Shown here in pieces: positions 30,117 to 40,179 of a stretch of DNA of 64,000 nt (position 1 is the stretch's first letter; each line of letters starts with the position of its first letter). The stretch is from Symbiodinium natans (taxonomy: Eukaryota > Sar > Dinophyceae > Suessiales > Symbiodiniaceae): contig CAJNDS010002690.1 in assembly GCA_905221605.1 (NCBI GenBank), positions 384,501-448,500 of the forward strand. The letters are read 5' to 3'. The translations under genes and the position numbers were made by a program. The notes beneath the pieces are model-generated. The model had not been told where the DNA came from, made no database searches, and was given only the letters and a program-made list of their open reading frames with translations.

Positions 30117-30225
30117 AGGACCCGGAGTGGGCCCTCAATCCCCTTTCTTTCGGGTTTGGATTCCCTTCTAAGCCCCTTCAAACCCAAAGGGGCGCCCTTG
30201 TTGTTCCTAGGTTACTCCTGGGTCT
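30117..30225. mobile_element. Family B inverted-repeat element
   Basis: AGGACCCGGAGTGGGCCC ... AGGTTACTCCTGGGTCT. Other members: 45123-45234, 54898-55020, 56527-56600 (left arm), 60890-60982 (reverse) and right halves ending at 15556, 32874, 35624 and 62375. Confidence 0.85.
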
Positions 30226-30422
30226 CGTCTTATTGCGGGGCTTCTAGCCTCCCTGAGGTTTAGGCTTTAGGGTTTAGGGTTTAGGGTTTCGGGAGATTGA
30301 GGCTTCGGGAAGTTCAGGGTTCATGGCTGATGTTGTTGGGGTTTATCTTAGACCGTGTAGGGTTTTGGGCTTTTTTGGGGTAGGTTTGAGAGGGTTAGAC
30401 TCATGTTTTGGGGCCAATCCCT

Positions 30423-30515
30423 AAGGGTCCATGTACCTACTTGGGCCCTAAAGCTACTATATGGGAACCCCTTTAAGGCCCAAGTATATACTATATAGGT
30501 ACATGGACCCTTTGG
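30423..30515. mobile_element. Family C inverted-repeat element, compact copy
   Basis: AAGGGTCCATGTACC and GGTACATGGACCCTTTGGG arms, with an inner CTTGGGCCC ... GGCCCAAGTATATA stem. It is the reference for the tract-bearing copy at 34523-34693. Confidence 0.88.
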
Positions 30516-30756
30516 GAATGTTTTTGTCCAGCCTCTGAGGGCTTTGAGAGCTTCGATGCTGTCCTGTACGGAGATATCCTTCAACATTAGGAGGATCCTT
30601 GATCTTTCACCCTTCAACCCTTAAACCCTAAACACCAACCCTGAACTGTTGGGATCCCAGAAGTTCTGAGAGAAGAAGGTGTAGGGGTTTAGGTTTCGAC
30701 TCCGCTGGGGTTTAGGGTTTTCTGATTCGGACGGCAGCTCGGGACGTCACACGGCC

Positions 30757-30882
30757 ATGGCGCCGTCCCCGGTGCCTGTTCTGAAGGCCAAAGCCGGTGC
30801 CCCGACTCCGGCCAATCAGCCAATGTTTGTGGCCAACCAACCACAGTCCCGCGACAACCCATGCACCCACAGGCTGCCCTAA
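30757..30882 (+). CDS. Short Pro/Ala-rich frame, possible first exon or terminal exon
   Basis: ATG in an excellent context (GCCATGG) opens a 41-residue frame, MAPSPVPVLKAKAGAPTPAN then QPMFVANQPQSRDNP, closed by the TAA of a following CCCTAA motif. The frame is also open upstream (DSDGSSGRHTA), so this may be an internal exon. Flanks are reversed relative to most islands: G tract left, C tract right. Unrecognised. Confidence 0.45.
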   Translation: MAPSPVPVLKAKAGAPTPANQPMFVANQPQSRDNPCTHRLP

Positions 30883-31472
30883 GCCTAAACCCTAAACCCT
30901 AAACCCTAAACCCTAAACCCTAAACCCTGAACCCCAAACCCTAAACCCTAAACCCTAACAGTCGGACTTCAAGGGCAGATCGCCTGCTTCTCGGGTGTGG
31001 GTCGGTTGTATTGAGCACAGAAATTCTTTGGGTTTCGGGTAGGCATGCCTCAACCCTAAGCCCTAAAGCTGGGTTTAGGGTTTAGGGTTTGGGGTTTGGG
31101 GTTTGGGGTTTGGGGGTTTAGGGTTTGGGGTTTGGGGTTTAGGGTTTAGGGTTTAGGGTAACCCCCTAAGCCCTAAAGCCCTAATACGGAGTTGGCTAAA
31201 TAGCTTTGGGTGTCTAGGGACAGTCTGATCCTGTTCTGCGGGCAACCGCTGGGGACGGCAGCCCTTGAACTCCAAAGCATTTAGCCCGAGCTTTACAGTG
31301 GCCCTAAACCCTAAACCCTAAACCCTAAACCCTAAAACCCTAAAACCCTAAAACCCTAAACGCTAAACCCTAAAACCCTAAACCTTAAACCCTAAACCCT
31401 AACCCTAAACGGCCCTGAACCCTAAACCCTAAACCGTAAACCCTAAACCCTAAACTTCCCTAAGCCGGGAAG

Positions 31473-31502
31473 GCTATTCGACAGGCCCTTGATGCTCACG
31501 AG
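31473..31502 (+). CDS. Micro coding island AIRQALDAHE
   Basis: 30 nt between GGGAAG|G and GAG|GTGCGTGCC, with a CCCTAAA array upstream and TTTAGGG downstream. Helix-like sequence, in phase 0 at both ends. Size and flanks match the branching-enzyme microexons. Confidence 0.5.
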
Positions 31503-31633
31503 GTGCGTGCCGACTGGGGCTTATGGGTTTAGGGTTTAGGGTACCTGCTGAGTTTTCTTTGCATTTGCATAAGTAGGTGTAGGGTTTAGGGACCCTAAAC
31601 CCTAAACCCAAAACCCCTGGAGGCGAGTTGAGG

Positions 31634-31751
31634 GGGTTTAGGCATGTTCGGTGCTTTCTGGCTTGATATGTTTGCTCAGGCGGCTGAGGCCTTCAGCTCC
31701 CAGACCCTAGCTTTCCCACTGCCGGTCAAGGGTTTGATGCTCAGGACCTAG
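31634..31751 (+). CDS. Coding island with AAEAFSSQTLAFPLPVKGLM
   Basis: Open frame from an ATG (MFGAFWLDMFAQ) or, more likely, from the acceptor TTGCTCAG|GCGGCTGAGG at ~31680. The frame ends at a TAG. Unrecognised. Confidence 0.4.
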
Positions 31752-31835
31752 GATCCCAAACCCTAAACCCTAAACCCCAAGCCCTAAACCCTGAACCCTA
31801 AACCCTAAATCCTAAACCCTAAACCCTACAGGGCG

Positions 31836-32750
31836 GGGCCCCTTAGTTATAAGTAAGTTAAGATACTTATATGTAATTTAGAGCACTTATAACTAACTTA
31901 TACACTAAGTTTGCTAAGTTAGTTAGCCAACTTATAAGTTGATTTATAAGTTACAAAATGTTGTTTTTGTAGTAAAAATCATCATGCAGAGCCCATGTCT
32001 TAAAAGAAGAGGTTTTTGGGCGCTCTTCAAGAAGAGGCGTCTCTTGGCCCTGCAACGCCATCTCAAAGCAAGTTGGTGTTGCGGAGAAACGAAAGCTGTC
32101 TGGCTGAGACAGGAAACAAAACGGCTGCACGCAAGGACACAAAACGTTTAGCGCATGCGCTTGGGATGTGGGGATGTGTCCGCGATGTGTCCGCCTGTGC
32201 CCCGCGTGTGTCGAAAACCCGATGTGTCCGCGATATATCCGCGATGTGTCCGGTGTGTCCGCCCCATTTTTTGCAGTGTGTCCGGTGTTTTCCTGTGTGT
32301 CCACCCTCTTTTGCACTATGTGTTCCCAATGTGTCCCCCATGTGTGCCGAATGTGTCCGGATGTGTCCCCGACGTGTCGGTGTATATGTCCGAATGTGAC
32401 CCGAATGCGTGCCAAGCCAAAGGCTTCGCAAAACACGGCCCGGCCCGGAACATCAGCTGTGGAAACTCCTCGAGATTAGAACTTGAAAAACAATCGTTCC
32501 GAGCCTATAACCTTGCAAAATCCTATATCTCACAGTCGCGAGCATGGATCTCATGAAAACACGGTTTTTTAAAGCTAAGTTGTATAAGTTACTTATAAGT
32601 TGGGCACAAAAAACTTATAACTAACTTATATCTTGGACAAATAATTTATAACTAAACCATGAACTTAACAACTTATAATTTATGTTAGGAAAGTTATAAA
32701 TTGATTTATAGAGGTTATAAATCAATTTATAACTGAGGGGCCCCACCCTG
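31836..32750. mobile_element. ~0.9-kb DNA transposon-like element inserted in a telomere-like tract (TA duplication)
   Basis: Terminal repeats TACAGGGCGGGGCCCCTTAG and CTGAGGGGCCCCACCCTGTA (one difference in 20 when paired). Flanks read CCCTA | element | TAAACCC, i.e. a TA duplication within CCCTAAACCC, as in Tc1/mariner-like elements. Subterminal zones are rich in TTATAAGTTA motifs in both orientations. The core (31960-32560) has no transposase motif that I can see and includes a GTGTCC-based minisatellite. Long frames on both strands in the core come from that minisatellite. Probably non-autonomous. Confidence 0.85.
32165..32405. repeat. Minisatellite based on (GA)TGTGTCCGC inside the transposon
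   Basis: Irregular tandem GTGTCC-type motifs (GATGTGTCCGCGATGTGTCC, then variants CCCATGTGTGCC, GAATGTGTCC). It produces Cys/Val/Pro-rich or Gly/Thr/His-rich open frames on both strands, which I treat as artefacts. Confidence 0.8.
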
Positions 32751-34040
32751 TAAACCCTAAACCCTAGACCTAAACCCTCCCTTTTTTAGGACTTAGGTTC
32801 CGTCACAAGCCCCCCCTAAAAGCCAAACCAGGGCGCCCTTGTTATTGCTAGGTCACTCTTGGGTCGAGGAACCCAAGCCTTAACCCCTAGACCTAACACC
32901 CCCCAACCCCCAAACCCGAAACCCCCAAACCCCTTAACCCCTAAACCCCCAAAACCCTGAACATGAAAACCCTAAACCGCAAACCCTAAACTGTCCCGAA
33001 ACCCAGCACCCAGCGCAGGCCGCTGCTGTTGAGCGACGGGAGCGGGCGGATCGGGTTCAGGGCGCTTAAGACCGGCGAGGTTCAGCACATAGGGGTTTAG
33101 TGAGGAAAAAAACGCGCTTGGGGATTTGGGGGAATGTAGGGTTAACAGTTTAGGTGTTTAGGTGGGTTAATGTATTTAAAAAGTGTGTGTGTGTGTGTGT
33201 CTCTCTCTTCGGATTTTGAGGACTTTAGGGGGATTGGGGAGTTTAGGGTTCGCAGTTTTGGTGTTTAGGGATTACTTAGACCCTAAACTCTGAGCCCTGA
33301 ACCCTGACAGGTTTTTTGGCTTGGGGTCGGGGTTCTAAAGGGTTCCTATGCCCAGGTTACTGGGGGCATCCGGGCTTTGGCTGAAGAGTTTCGGGGTTTA
33401 GGGTAGCACACTGCAACACAACTCTGAACCCTAAGCCCTAAACCTAAACCTAATCTCTTGTCCGGGGATTAAAGTTTGGGGTTTGTCGGGGGTTGTTTTT
33501 TTTTGTGTCCTTGTGATAAAGGCGCCTCATCGGACCCCGAAAGGGACCCCAGGAGAACTACCCTTATGCTCAACACATGCGCCGCAAAACTGTCGGGAAA
33601 CCTTGTAGTCTTGGGCCCGACAATTAAGAGTTCCTTGAGACTTGAGATCAGAGTTTCAGGGTTGGTGTTAACCCTAAGCCCGAAACCCTAAGCACCTATG
33701 GACTCCCATCCCTAAAGCCTGTTGCCCCCTAAACCTTTAGCTAAACCCTTTGCTGTCGTCTTTTGGGTGTATGAGATGTCCTTACTATGTCATGGTTTAG
33801 GGTTTAGGGTTTAGGGTTACCCGGAGTCGAGATTTCCCACGAAAACCCTCAACCCTAAACCCTAAACCCTAAACCCTAAACCCTAAACCCTAAACCCTAA
33901 ACCCTAAACCCTAAACCCTAAACCCTAAACCCTAAACCCTAAGCCCTAAGCCCTAAGCCCTAAGCCCTAAGCCCTAAACCCTAAACCCTAAACCCTAAAC
34001 CCTTACTTAAGGGAAAGGCCTTTGAACCCTGCTATCGCAG
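32751..34040. other. Tract-rich DNA with weak islands
   Basis: Right half of a family B element (to 32874), C-rich tracts (32880-33000), a possible exon at ~33017-33072 (AAAVERRERADRVQ frame), (TG)n at 33183-33202 and a very long CCCTAAA/CCCTAAG array at 33846-34010. No clear gene. Confidence 0.5.
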
Positions 34041-34139
34041 CTCTGGTGCAGTTTTAGCTCCGAGCTCCTTGACTGAGCAAACGCTCGTCACAGCTGCGGA
34101 AGTCCAAAAGCGTTTAAGGCTCCAGGGGATGATGGTCAC
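34041..34139 (+). CDS. Coding island GAVLAPSSLTEQTLVTAAEV
   Basis: Preceded by a long CCCTAAA array and TATCGCAG, followed by TTTAGGG tracts. The ~33-codon frame continues QKRLRLQGMMVTV. Protein-like and non-repetitive. Unrecognised. Confidence 0.55.
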
Positions 34140-34522
34140 TGTGGGTTTAGGGTTTAGGGTTGGGGTTTAGGGTTTAGGGTTTAGGATTTAGGGTTTAGGG
34201 TTTAGGGGATGATGTCACTGTCCCTAAGGGCCCAAGACCCGACTTTTTATGCTCTTTCATCTGTTTTGGATTCCAAAACCCTTACTATTTGGTGTCTTGG
34301 GCCCTTAGGGTGTGGGTTTAGGGGTTTAGGGTCTAATAGGGCTTAAGTAGGGGTTAGTTTACGTACCCTTCATATAACTGTGAGCGTTGTCGTCGGAACC
34401 TCAAAACGCACCGTGTTTTCGGAAATTGGCCTCGTGTAGTTCTAGCCTGCTTCTTCTCCATAATCACATTTCGCTCAGCGTGTTACCAGAATTTTGTGTG
34501 TCACCGTTTCATTTAGAGCTTG

Positions 34523-34693
34523 CCCTAAGGGCCGTATGTACCCACATGGTATATACTTGGGCCCTAAAGCTACTACATGGGAACCCCCTTAAGGGCCAAG
34601 CATATACTATAGGGTTTAGGGTTTAGGGTTTAGGGTTTAGGGTTTAGGGTTTAGGGTTTAGGGTTTAGGGTTTAGGTACATGGACCCTTTGGG
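34523..34693. mobile_element. Family C element with a TTTAGGG tract inserted in its right arm
   Basis: Compared with the compact copy at 30423, the sequence ACTATA..GGTACATGG is opened at TATAG|G and filled with nine to ten GGGTTTA units (34610-34676), then resumes GTACATGGACCC. Insertion is at a TAGG microhomology with the tract. Confidence 0.9.
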
Positions 34694-34865
34694 CTGGTGG
34701 TGCAGCAATTGCTTCATGTCCTAATTTGTTAACCTCACTTGCGGTTTCCTCATCGCACCTGTCACGGCATGTGCCACTCCAAGCCCAAGTTTAGGGTTTA
34801 GGGTTTAGGGTTTTGGGTTTTTGGGTTTTGGGTCTTTGGGTTTTTGGGTTTAGGGTTTAGGGTTC

Positions 34866-35043
34866 CGGGAGAACAACGAACATGATGAGGATAGTGACTT
34901 AGGAGCTGAGTGGGTACACTTTACACTTTTGGGATACTATAACCCCCTACAAAGCTGAAAGTGTACAATTCTTGCGGGCTTATGAACTCAGCAACTAAGG
35001 TGATCATCATAGTAACAATATCAACAATGATGGTGATACAGGT
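34866..35043 (+). CDS. Acidic coding island split by a family E element
   Basis: RENNEHDEDSD (to 34893) continues as HHSNNINNDGDTG after removal of 34894-34999 (GT-AG). The joined frame is Asn/Asp/His-rich. The GT is part of the 4-bp target duplication GTGA and the AG is the element terminus. Low-complexity sequence, so coding status is uncertain. Confidence 0.4.
34898..34999. mobile_element. Family E element with 4-bp duplication GTGA
   Basis: CTTAGGAGCTGAGTGGGTAC ... ATGAACTCAGCAACTAAG, inner arms CACTTTACACTTTT / GAAAGTGTACAATT. Flanked by GTGA (34894-34897 and 35000-35003). Confidence 0.9.
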
Positions 35044-35155
35044 ACCCTAAACCCTAAACCCTAAATCCTAAACCCTAAACCCTAAACCCTAAACCCTAAT
35101 CCCCAAACCCCTATACCGGCATACAGGCCACCGCACTGTTCATTGTTCGTTCCAG

Positions 35156-35208
35156 AAGACTTCCTGGCAGCACTGGTCAGGCGCAGTGTTTCAATGCGCC
35201 GAATTTAA
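35156..35208 (+). CDS. Terminal-exon-like island EDFLAALVRRSVSMRRI
   Basis: After TTCCAG, a 17-codon frame ends at TAA (35206). Protein-like and alpha-helical. An alternative longer frame across 35118-35255 is also open, so the reading frame is not settled. Confidence 0.4.
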
Positions 35209-35411
35209 CACTTTCAGCCCTTTGTGGCGCCCAACAGTCGTCCCTTCAGGACACATGGGGGGGCTCTCCTAAATGACGATCCCTTTTTTGGTTTAGGGGG
35301 ATTCCTACTACAATATGGGAGGTCATAAAGGGAACCCGCCAACATCAGTCCCTAATTTTAGTGAGAGTCCCCACATCTCCTCAGCCATTTTCCCGCTCCA
35401 GCTCTCGCCAC

Positions 35412-35573
35412 GCGAGCGTACGCTCGCACGGTGCTGGACATCCGCAAACTCGAGCGACAGAAAACAAGATCTCTAGCCCCAGAACCTCATGCCCTGATAC
35501 CAGTCCCGTGTGCCCAGAAATACCTCGGGCACTGTGTGGTTGCCGGCCCGGTCCCCAAGACCCTGTTCTTTAA
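35412..35573 (+). CDS. Coding island ATRAYARTVLDIRKLERQK
   Basis: The frame runs from ~35410 through LAPEPHALIPVPC and AQKYLGHCVVAGPVPK to a family B right half (35566-35624). Good composition over 50 codons. Unrecognised; other frames here are less protein-like. Confidence 0.5.
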   Translation, partial: ASVRSHGAGHPQTRATENKISSPRTSCPDTSPVCPEIPRALCGCRPGPQDPVL

Positions 35574-35950
35574 AAAAGGGACACCCCGTGTCATTCCGAG
35601 GTTACTCTTGGGTCGCGTCTTTCGGAGGTTTTTAAGGCTCAACCTAGCTGAACTATATCGAACCCTAAACCCTAAACCCTAAACCCTAAGCCCTAAGCCC
35701 TAAGCCCTAAGCCCTAAACCCTAAACCCTAAACCCTAAACCTTAATTGAGGTTTTCCAGCTTCTGAAGCCCTAAAATCCGAGACCCGGAACCCAAAATCC
35801 AAACCCCATACCCTAAACCCAGGGCTCGGCCAAGAGGGCCCTAGACCCTAAACCCTAAACCCTCAACACCCTATACCCTAAACCCTAAACCCTAAACCCT
35901 AAACCCTAAACCCTAAACCCTAAACCTAAACCCTAAACCCTAAAGCCCTA

Positions 35951-36043
35951 GTTCTGGGCGGGGACCTCGGCGAAGGACCCGACACGGACCGCGAAGTCGG
36001 GATCCAGAACTTCGAGACGCAGCCGGGCATGGCCGAAAAAAGA
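35951..36043 (+). CDS. Coding island GGDLGEGPDTDREVGIQNFE
   Basis: C-rich tracts upstream (CCCTAG|TTCTGG), G-rich tracts downstream. Frame of ~30 codons ending TQPGMAEKR at an AGA|GTTGGGG donor. Unrecognised. Confidence 0.55.
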
Positions 36044-36067
36044 GTTGGGGGGGTTGGGGTTTAGGGT

Positions 36068-36099
<32 letters not shown>

Positions 36100-36904
36100 G
36101 GTTTAGGGTTTAGGGTTTAGGGTTTAGGGTTTACGTGAAGGCTCAGAGTAGTTAGTAATTTGCAAGTAGGAGAAAGTGGGTGATTTCTAATATACCCCGA
36201 GACCCTGCTCAGAACCTATGTTGCCCTTCTTCGCCCTAAGCTCTAAACCCTAAACCCTAAACTAGGGGTACGTTGCCCTGCTTCGCCCTAAACCCTAAAC
36301 CCTAAACCCCAAACCCTAAACTAGGGCAGTGTGGATCTGCTTGAAGGGCGGGGGCTTAAAGGGCTTCAGGGTTTAATGAAGTTCGGGCTTATGGCTTAGG
36401 GTTTACAACCTGGTAGCCGGAATAGCCCGCAACTGACGAAAGGAGCCTGTGAGGTCATCGTTCTTTGAACAGTTTAGGGTTTCGGGTTTGAGTTTAGGTT
36501 TGATTCGGCCAGACCAATCACAAGCAGTGTATTCCCACAAGAAAAACTGTGTTTTGGAGTACTATACTTTAGTACATTCTTTTGGTTCTGGGTTCCTATT
36601 TTACCTACTTATACCGAAAAAGCATATACTTTTTTCCAGGGTCTACCTAAAGTAGGGAAAACCTCTGTAAGGACCATGCCAAGTCTTGCAAAAACCGTGA
36701 AGTGTACGCCTCAGGCCTAGTAATGCTCACAGTGACCCTTTTTTGTTTGCGTCCTAAGTTTGTTTTGGCAGCTACTTTAGCAAAGGCGCTCGTTTTCGCA
36801 TGGCAGCCTATTACTTTTGGGCACTCTTGGGTTTAAAAGGCCCTAAACCCTAAACCCTAAACCCTTTAGGGTTTAAGGCTTGGGGATCCGAAGCCCCCTC
36901 GCAG
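36044..36904. other. Tract-rich spacer
   Basis: TTGAGGG/TTTAGGG tract (36058-36135), two copies of a 60-bp GTTGCCC(T/TG)CTTCGCCC ... CTAAACTAGGG module (36220-36325), and the fragment TTTGGTTCTGGGTTCC (36580) typical of element loops. No convincing exon. Confidence 0.5.
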
Positions 36905-36960
36905 ATTCGCTGTGGGAGCTGGCGCTGCTCCGACCGCAGCTGCCCGAAGACCCAGCGGAC
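36905..36960 (+). CDS. Coding island DSLWELALLRPQLPEDPAD
   Basis: CTCGCAG acceptor, 19 codons, then GGGGGGTTTAGGG. GC-rich third positions. Unrecognised; isolated microexon. Confidence 0.5.
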
Positions 36961-38113
36961 GGGGGGTTTAGGGTTTAGGGTTTCGGGTTGAGGGTTGAGG
37001 GTATTTCGGGGGGTTGTTTGAGTTTAGGGTGTGGGGGTTTTTGGGTTTAGGATGATGCAGGGTCTATGGCAACAAAGGAGCAGGGGCCATTGATCGGGCT
37101 CAGAACTCAGAGGCGTTGATCCCCTGAACCCTCAGACGCCCGAAACCTTTAAGCTGCATTCGAGGTTTAGGGTTGAGGGTTTAGGGTTTGGGGTTTGGGG
37201 TTTGGGGTTTAGGGTTTAGGGTTTAGGGGGTTTAGGCTTGAGGTTTTAGGGTTCTTGTGCATCTAATCGTCAACTCTACTAGGAACCCTTTTTTTGCTTC
37301 GGTTACCTGGGGAACCCCCCCCCCCCCCCCCCAAGCCCTTTAAAACCCGAACCCCCAACCCCAAGGGCCCCAAGACCCCATTGTTTAGGGTTTAGGGTTT
37401 AGGGTTTCGGGTTTGGGGTTTCGGGTTTAGGGTTTAGGGTTTCGGGTTTGGGGTTTAGGGTTTAGGGCTCTGACTCCCCCCCCGCCTCCCCCCCTTTTGG
37501 GGTTCGGAAAAGTGAGCCTTTGCACTTTTCCAGGGGTTCGCGTCACTCCCCTTAGGGCCACCCCAACCCTTCCGAGCTTAAACCCTAAACCCTAAACCCT
37601 AAACCCCAAACCCCAAACCCTAAACCCTAAACCTTCCGAGCCCCTACGCCCGATGCGACACCCAGGTGGGCGCCGGATAGCGATCTCCTGCCCTGATGCC
37701 AGGAAGACACGGGGGCTGTGTCTCAAAATCAGGTCCAGACTCCGTGACGTAGTCAAGCTTTATGTTTCGCGTCTGTGTGTATCAATATATCTATATGTAT
37801 ATATATATATATATATGTTTATGTGTACTTTGTGCTTATCGAAGCAAACAGGCATCGTCTCCACCAACGCACTCACGGCAGAACGCGACAAAAATGTGTT
37901 TTTGTTTAAGGGTTTTTGGGAGGGACTTTTTTGCCTGGGTTTGCTAGGGTTTTTTAGCTGTTCAGAGATTTGTTCAGGGCTTCTAAGGCTCTTCTTCGGG
38001 GTTTTTAAGGTTTGTCAGGTTTTTTGTAGGGTTTTTGGGTGGTTCTGAGGGTTTTAGTTGTTTTTGTTGTTTAGGTTTGAAGGTTTTTTACGGTTTCTAG
38101 GGCTCAGCAGCGG
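36961..38113. other. Tract-rich DNA with poly-C run and TA microsatellite
   Basis: G-rich tracts (36962-37050, 37165-37235, 37383-37470), a 15-C run (37317-37331), C-rich tract (37578-37632), (TA)n (37783-37816) and a Phe/Gly/Leu-rich T-rich stretch (37900-38095). A frame at 37653-37760 (GGRRIAISCPDARKTRG) may be a short exon. Confidence 0.5.
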
Positions 38114-38184
38114 ACGTCCTGGAATCAATCCCGACCGCTGCATCTCCCCCAGACCCTGAACTGCGAATCAAGCAAAGATTCTAG
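38114..38184 (+). CDS. Coding island AADVLESIPTAASPPDPELR
   Basis: After GGCTCAG, a frame of 25 codons ends RIKQRF-TAG. Its last part (GACCCTGAACTGCGAATC) is repeated at 38395-38424, so the 3' boundary may lie inside the direct repeat. Confidence 0.4.
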
Positions 38185-38760
38185 GGTTCTTAAGGGTTTA
38201 GGGTTTAGGGTTTAGGGTTTAGGGTTTAGGGTTTAGGGTTTAGGGTTTAGGGGGACTAAGGGGGTTCTTAAGGGAGGGGAGTACAAGGGGGGGTATGTAA
38301 CCCAAGGCTCCCTGATACTCTCTACTAGTCCATAAGGCTCCCGAAGCTTCCTTAAGGTTTTGTAGGTGCCTACCCATGAAGCCCCTCCCTGAAGGACCCT
38401 ATAAACTGTGAATCAAGCAAAGATGTCGGTGATGTCGTACACCCGAACCCATAGCCCCTCTAGGATTTTTTGATATTTTAAATACAAACCCAAGTATTTG
38501 TTTAAAGGTTAAAAAGGGGAGAAAAGGAACCTGAAACCCTACTGAAAAACCTAAGCTCAGAAGCCTACATATTGTGAACCCTCTAGACAACCCCGTACAC
38601 CGTTGGATCTTAATGCTGGTTTGAGGTTTAGGGTTTGTGCCCTAAATCCTAAACCCTAAACCCTAAACCCTAAACCCTAAACCCTCAACCCTTAGAGTTT
38701 TTTGAGTTTATAGGCTTTATGGGGTGTACAGGGTGTATTGGGTTTGTAGGTTGTGCAGGT

Positions 38761-38897
38761 TGGGATGTTCCCCCTTATACTAGCAGTCCTTAATAGGGAG
38801 TATAGTACCCTAAGCCCTAAACCCTAAACCCTAAACCCAGTAGAGTACCCCTTATCATCCCTACTAAGGACTGTGAGTATAAAAATGAGCATCCCCA
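38761..38897. mobile_element. Family D element with a C-rich telomere-like insert
   Basis: TGGGATGTTCCCCCTTATAC ... TATAAAAATGAGCATCCC. The insert CTAAGCCCTAAACCC... (38808-38843) is b bounded by AGTACC on the left and AGTACC on the right, i.e. a short direct duplication around the tract. Confidence 0.87.
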
Positions 38898-39377
38898 GGT
38901 GTGCAGGGTGTATAGGGTTTGTAGGGTTTAATAGAAACCCTAAACCCTAAACCCTAAACCCTAAACCCTGGCTTCCAAGCGATGCAGCAGAAGCTTGGAA
39001 CACTAGACCCTTAGCCCGAGCGTGGATGGACTGCTTCGCAGCCCAAGAAGTTGCTTCAAAGCCCTAACCTCTCAACCCCTAAACCCTAAACCCTAAACCC
39101 TAAACCCTAACCCTATAAACCCAAAAAAACCCAGAAACCCTACAAACCCTATAAACCCTAGACCCGAACCCTAAGCCCTAAACCCTGAACTGTAAAGGGG
39201 CGCAGGCTTTAGGGTTTTTGGGTTTGTTGGGCTTAGGGGTGTATGCTGACACATAAGTTTCCGGATGCAGAGCTTAGAAATTTAGGCAGCTTTGGGCCTC
39301 GGAGACTTACGCACTTCCTTCGAATCCGTCATTGCATGTTATAGGGCAAGGGTTCTTAGGGTTTAGGCTACATAGGT

Positions 39378-39474
39378 TGGGATGTTCCCCCTATTCTTCC
39401 AGCCCTTATTCGGGATAAGAGTACCCCTGCTAAAATTTTCCGATTAAGGACTGCTAGTATACGGGGGAACATTG
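39378..39474. mobile_element. Family D element, diverged
   Basis: TTGGGATGTTCCCCCTATTC ... CTAGTATACGGGGGAACAT; inner CAGCCCTTATTCGGGA / TTAAGGACTG. Confidence 0.75.
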
Positions 39475-39839
39475 AACATCGCAACCGAAACCCTAAACCC
39501 GCAACCCTAAACCCCGTTTAGCCTAAGTCGGAGGGTTTGGGTGTGTAATAGAAGGGCCTATTGCATTAGAAGGGATATTCTGGAATCATTCCATTGTAAC
39601 TATATAAGATAGCTACCGGGGCTTTGAAGTTTAGGATGTCGGGTTCTTCACGGCCTAAACCCTAAACCACAAACTCTTTACCCTCAAGCGGTCGAGCCTA
39701 AACTTAGGGGTTCTGGGAGGTGCAGATTTCGTTCGGGCTTAGGGTGTCTTGGCTGCCTTTTTTTTGGGGCGTTTCTGGGGACTCAGACCCTAAACCCTAA
39801 ACCCTAAATCCTAAACCCTAAACCCTAAACCGGTCATAA

Positions 39840-39960
39840 AGGTGCTGATCATGAACCTGCTGCACCGGGAAACATGTGTTCCTGAAGCCACAGATTTGCT
39901 CCCCAAAAGGCAAACAAGCCCGACCATCCTCGGGTCCTTCTTATCAGGGAATCCTACAAA
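39840..39960 (+). CDS. Coding island KVLIMNLLHRETCVPEATDL
   Basis: Follows a CCCTAAA tract. The frame VIKVLIMNLLHRE continues LLPKRQTSPTILGS before losing character near 39960. Unrecognised; a hydrophobic, helix-like start. Confidence 0.45.
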
Positions 39961-40179
39961 AATTGGGGACTATTTTGGGGGTCCCTTATTTTCAGAAGCC
40001 CCCACATACCAAAAAAGCCCTAGACCCTAACCCCCAGACCGGGTGGCTGAATGAGCTTACGTTCACATGAAGTAGGGCTTATATTTCTTGTACCCCCCAA
40101 AAAAGGACACCCAACATATACACTCACCAATATTAATCAAGGAACCTTATTTACACTCACAAATAACAGTAATACATAC

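Larger units (their letters stand above)
38185..39839. other. Tract-rich spacer with elements
   Basis: TTTAGGG array (38189-38252), D elements (38761-38897; 39378-39474), CCCTAAA arrays (38640-38692, 38936-38968, 39077-39110). A possible exon QLWASETYALPSNPSLH lies at ~39284-39335. Otherwise nothing coding. Confidence 0.5.

Noticed and set aside
31951-32556. Overlapping long frames on both strands in the transposon core
   Set aside because: Generated by a GTGTCC minisatellite; no transposase motif visible.
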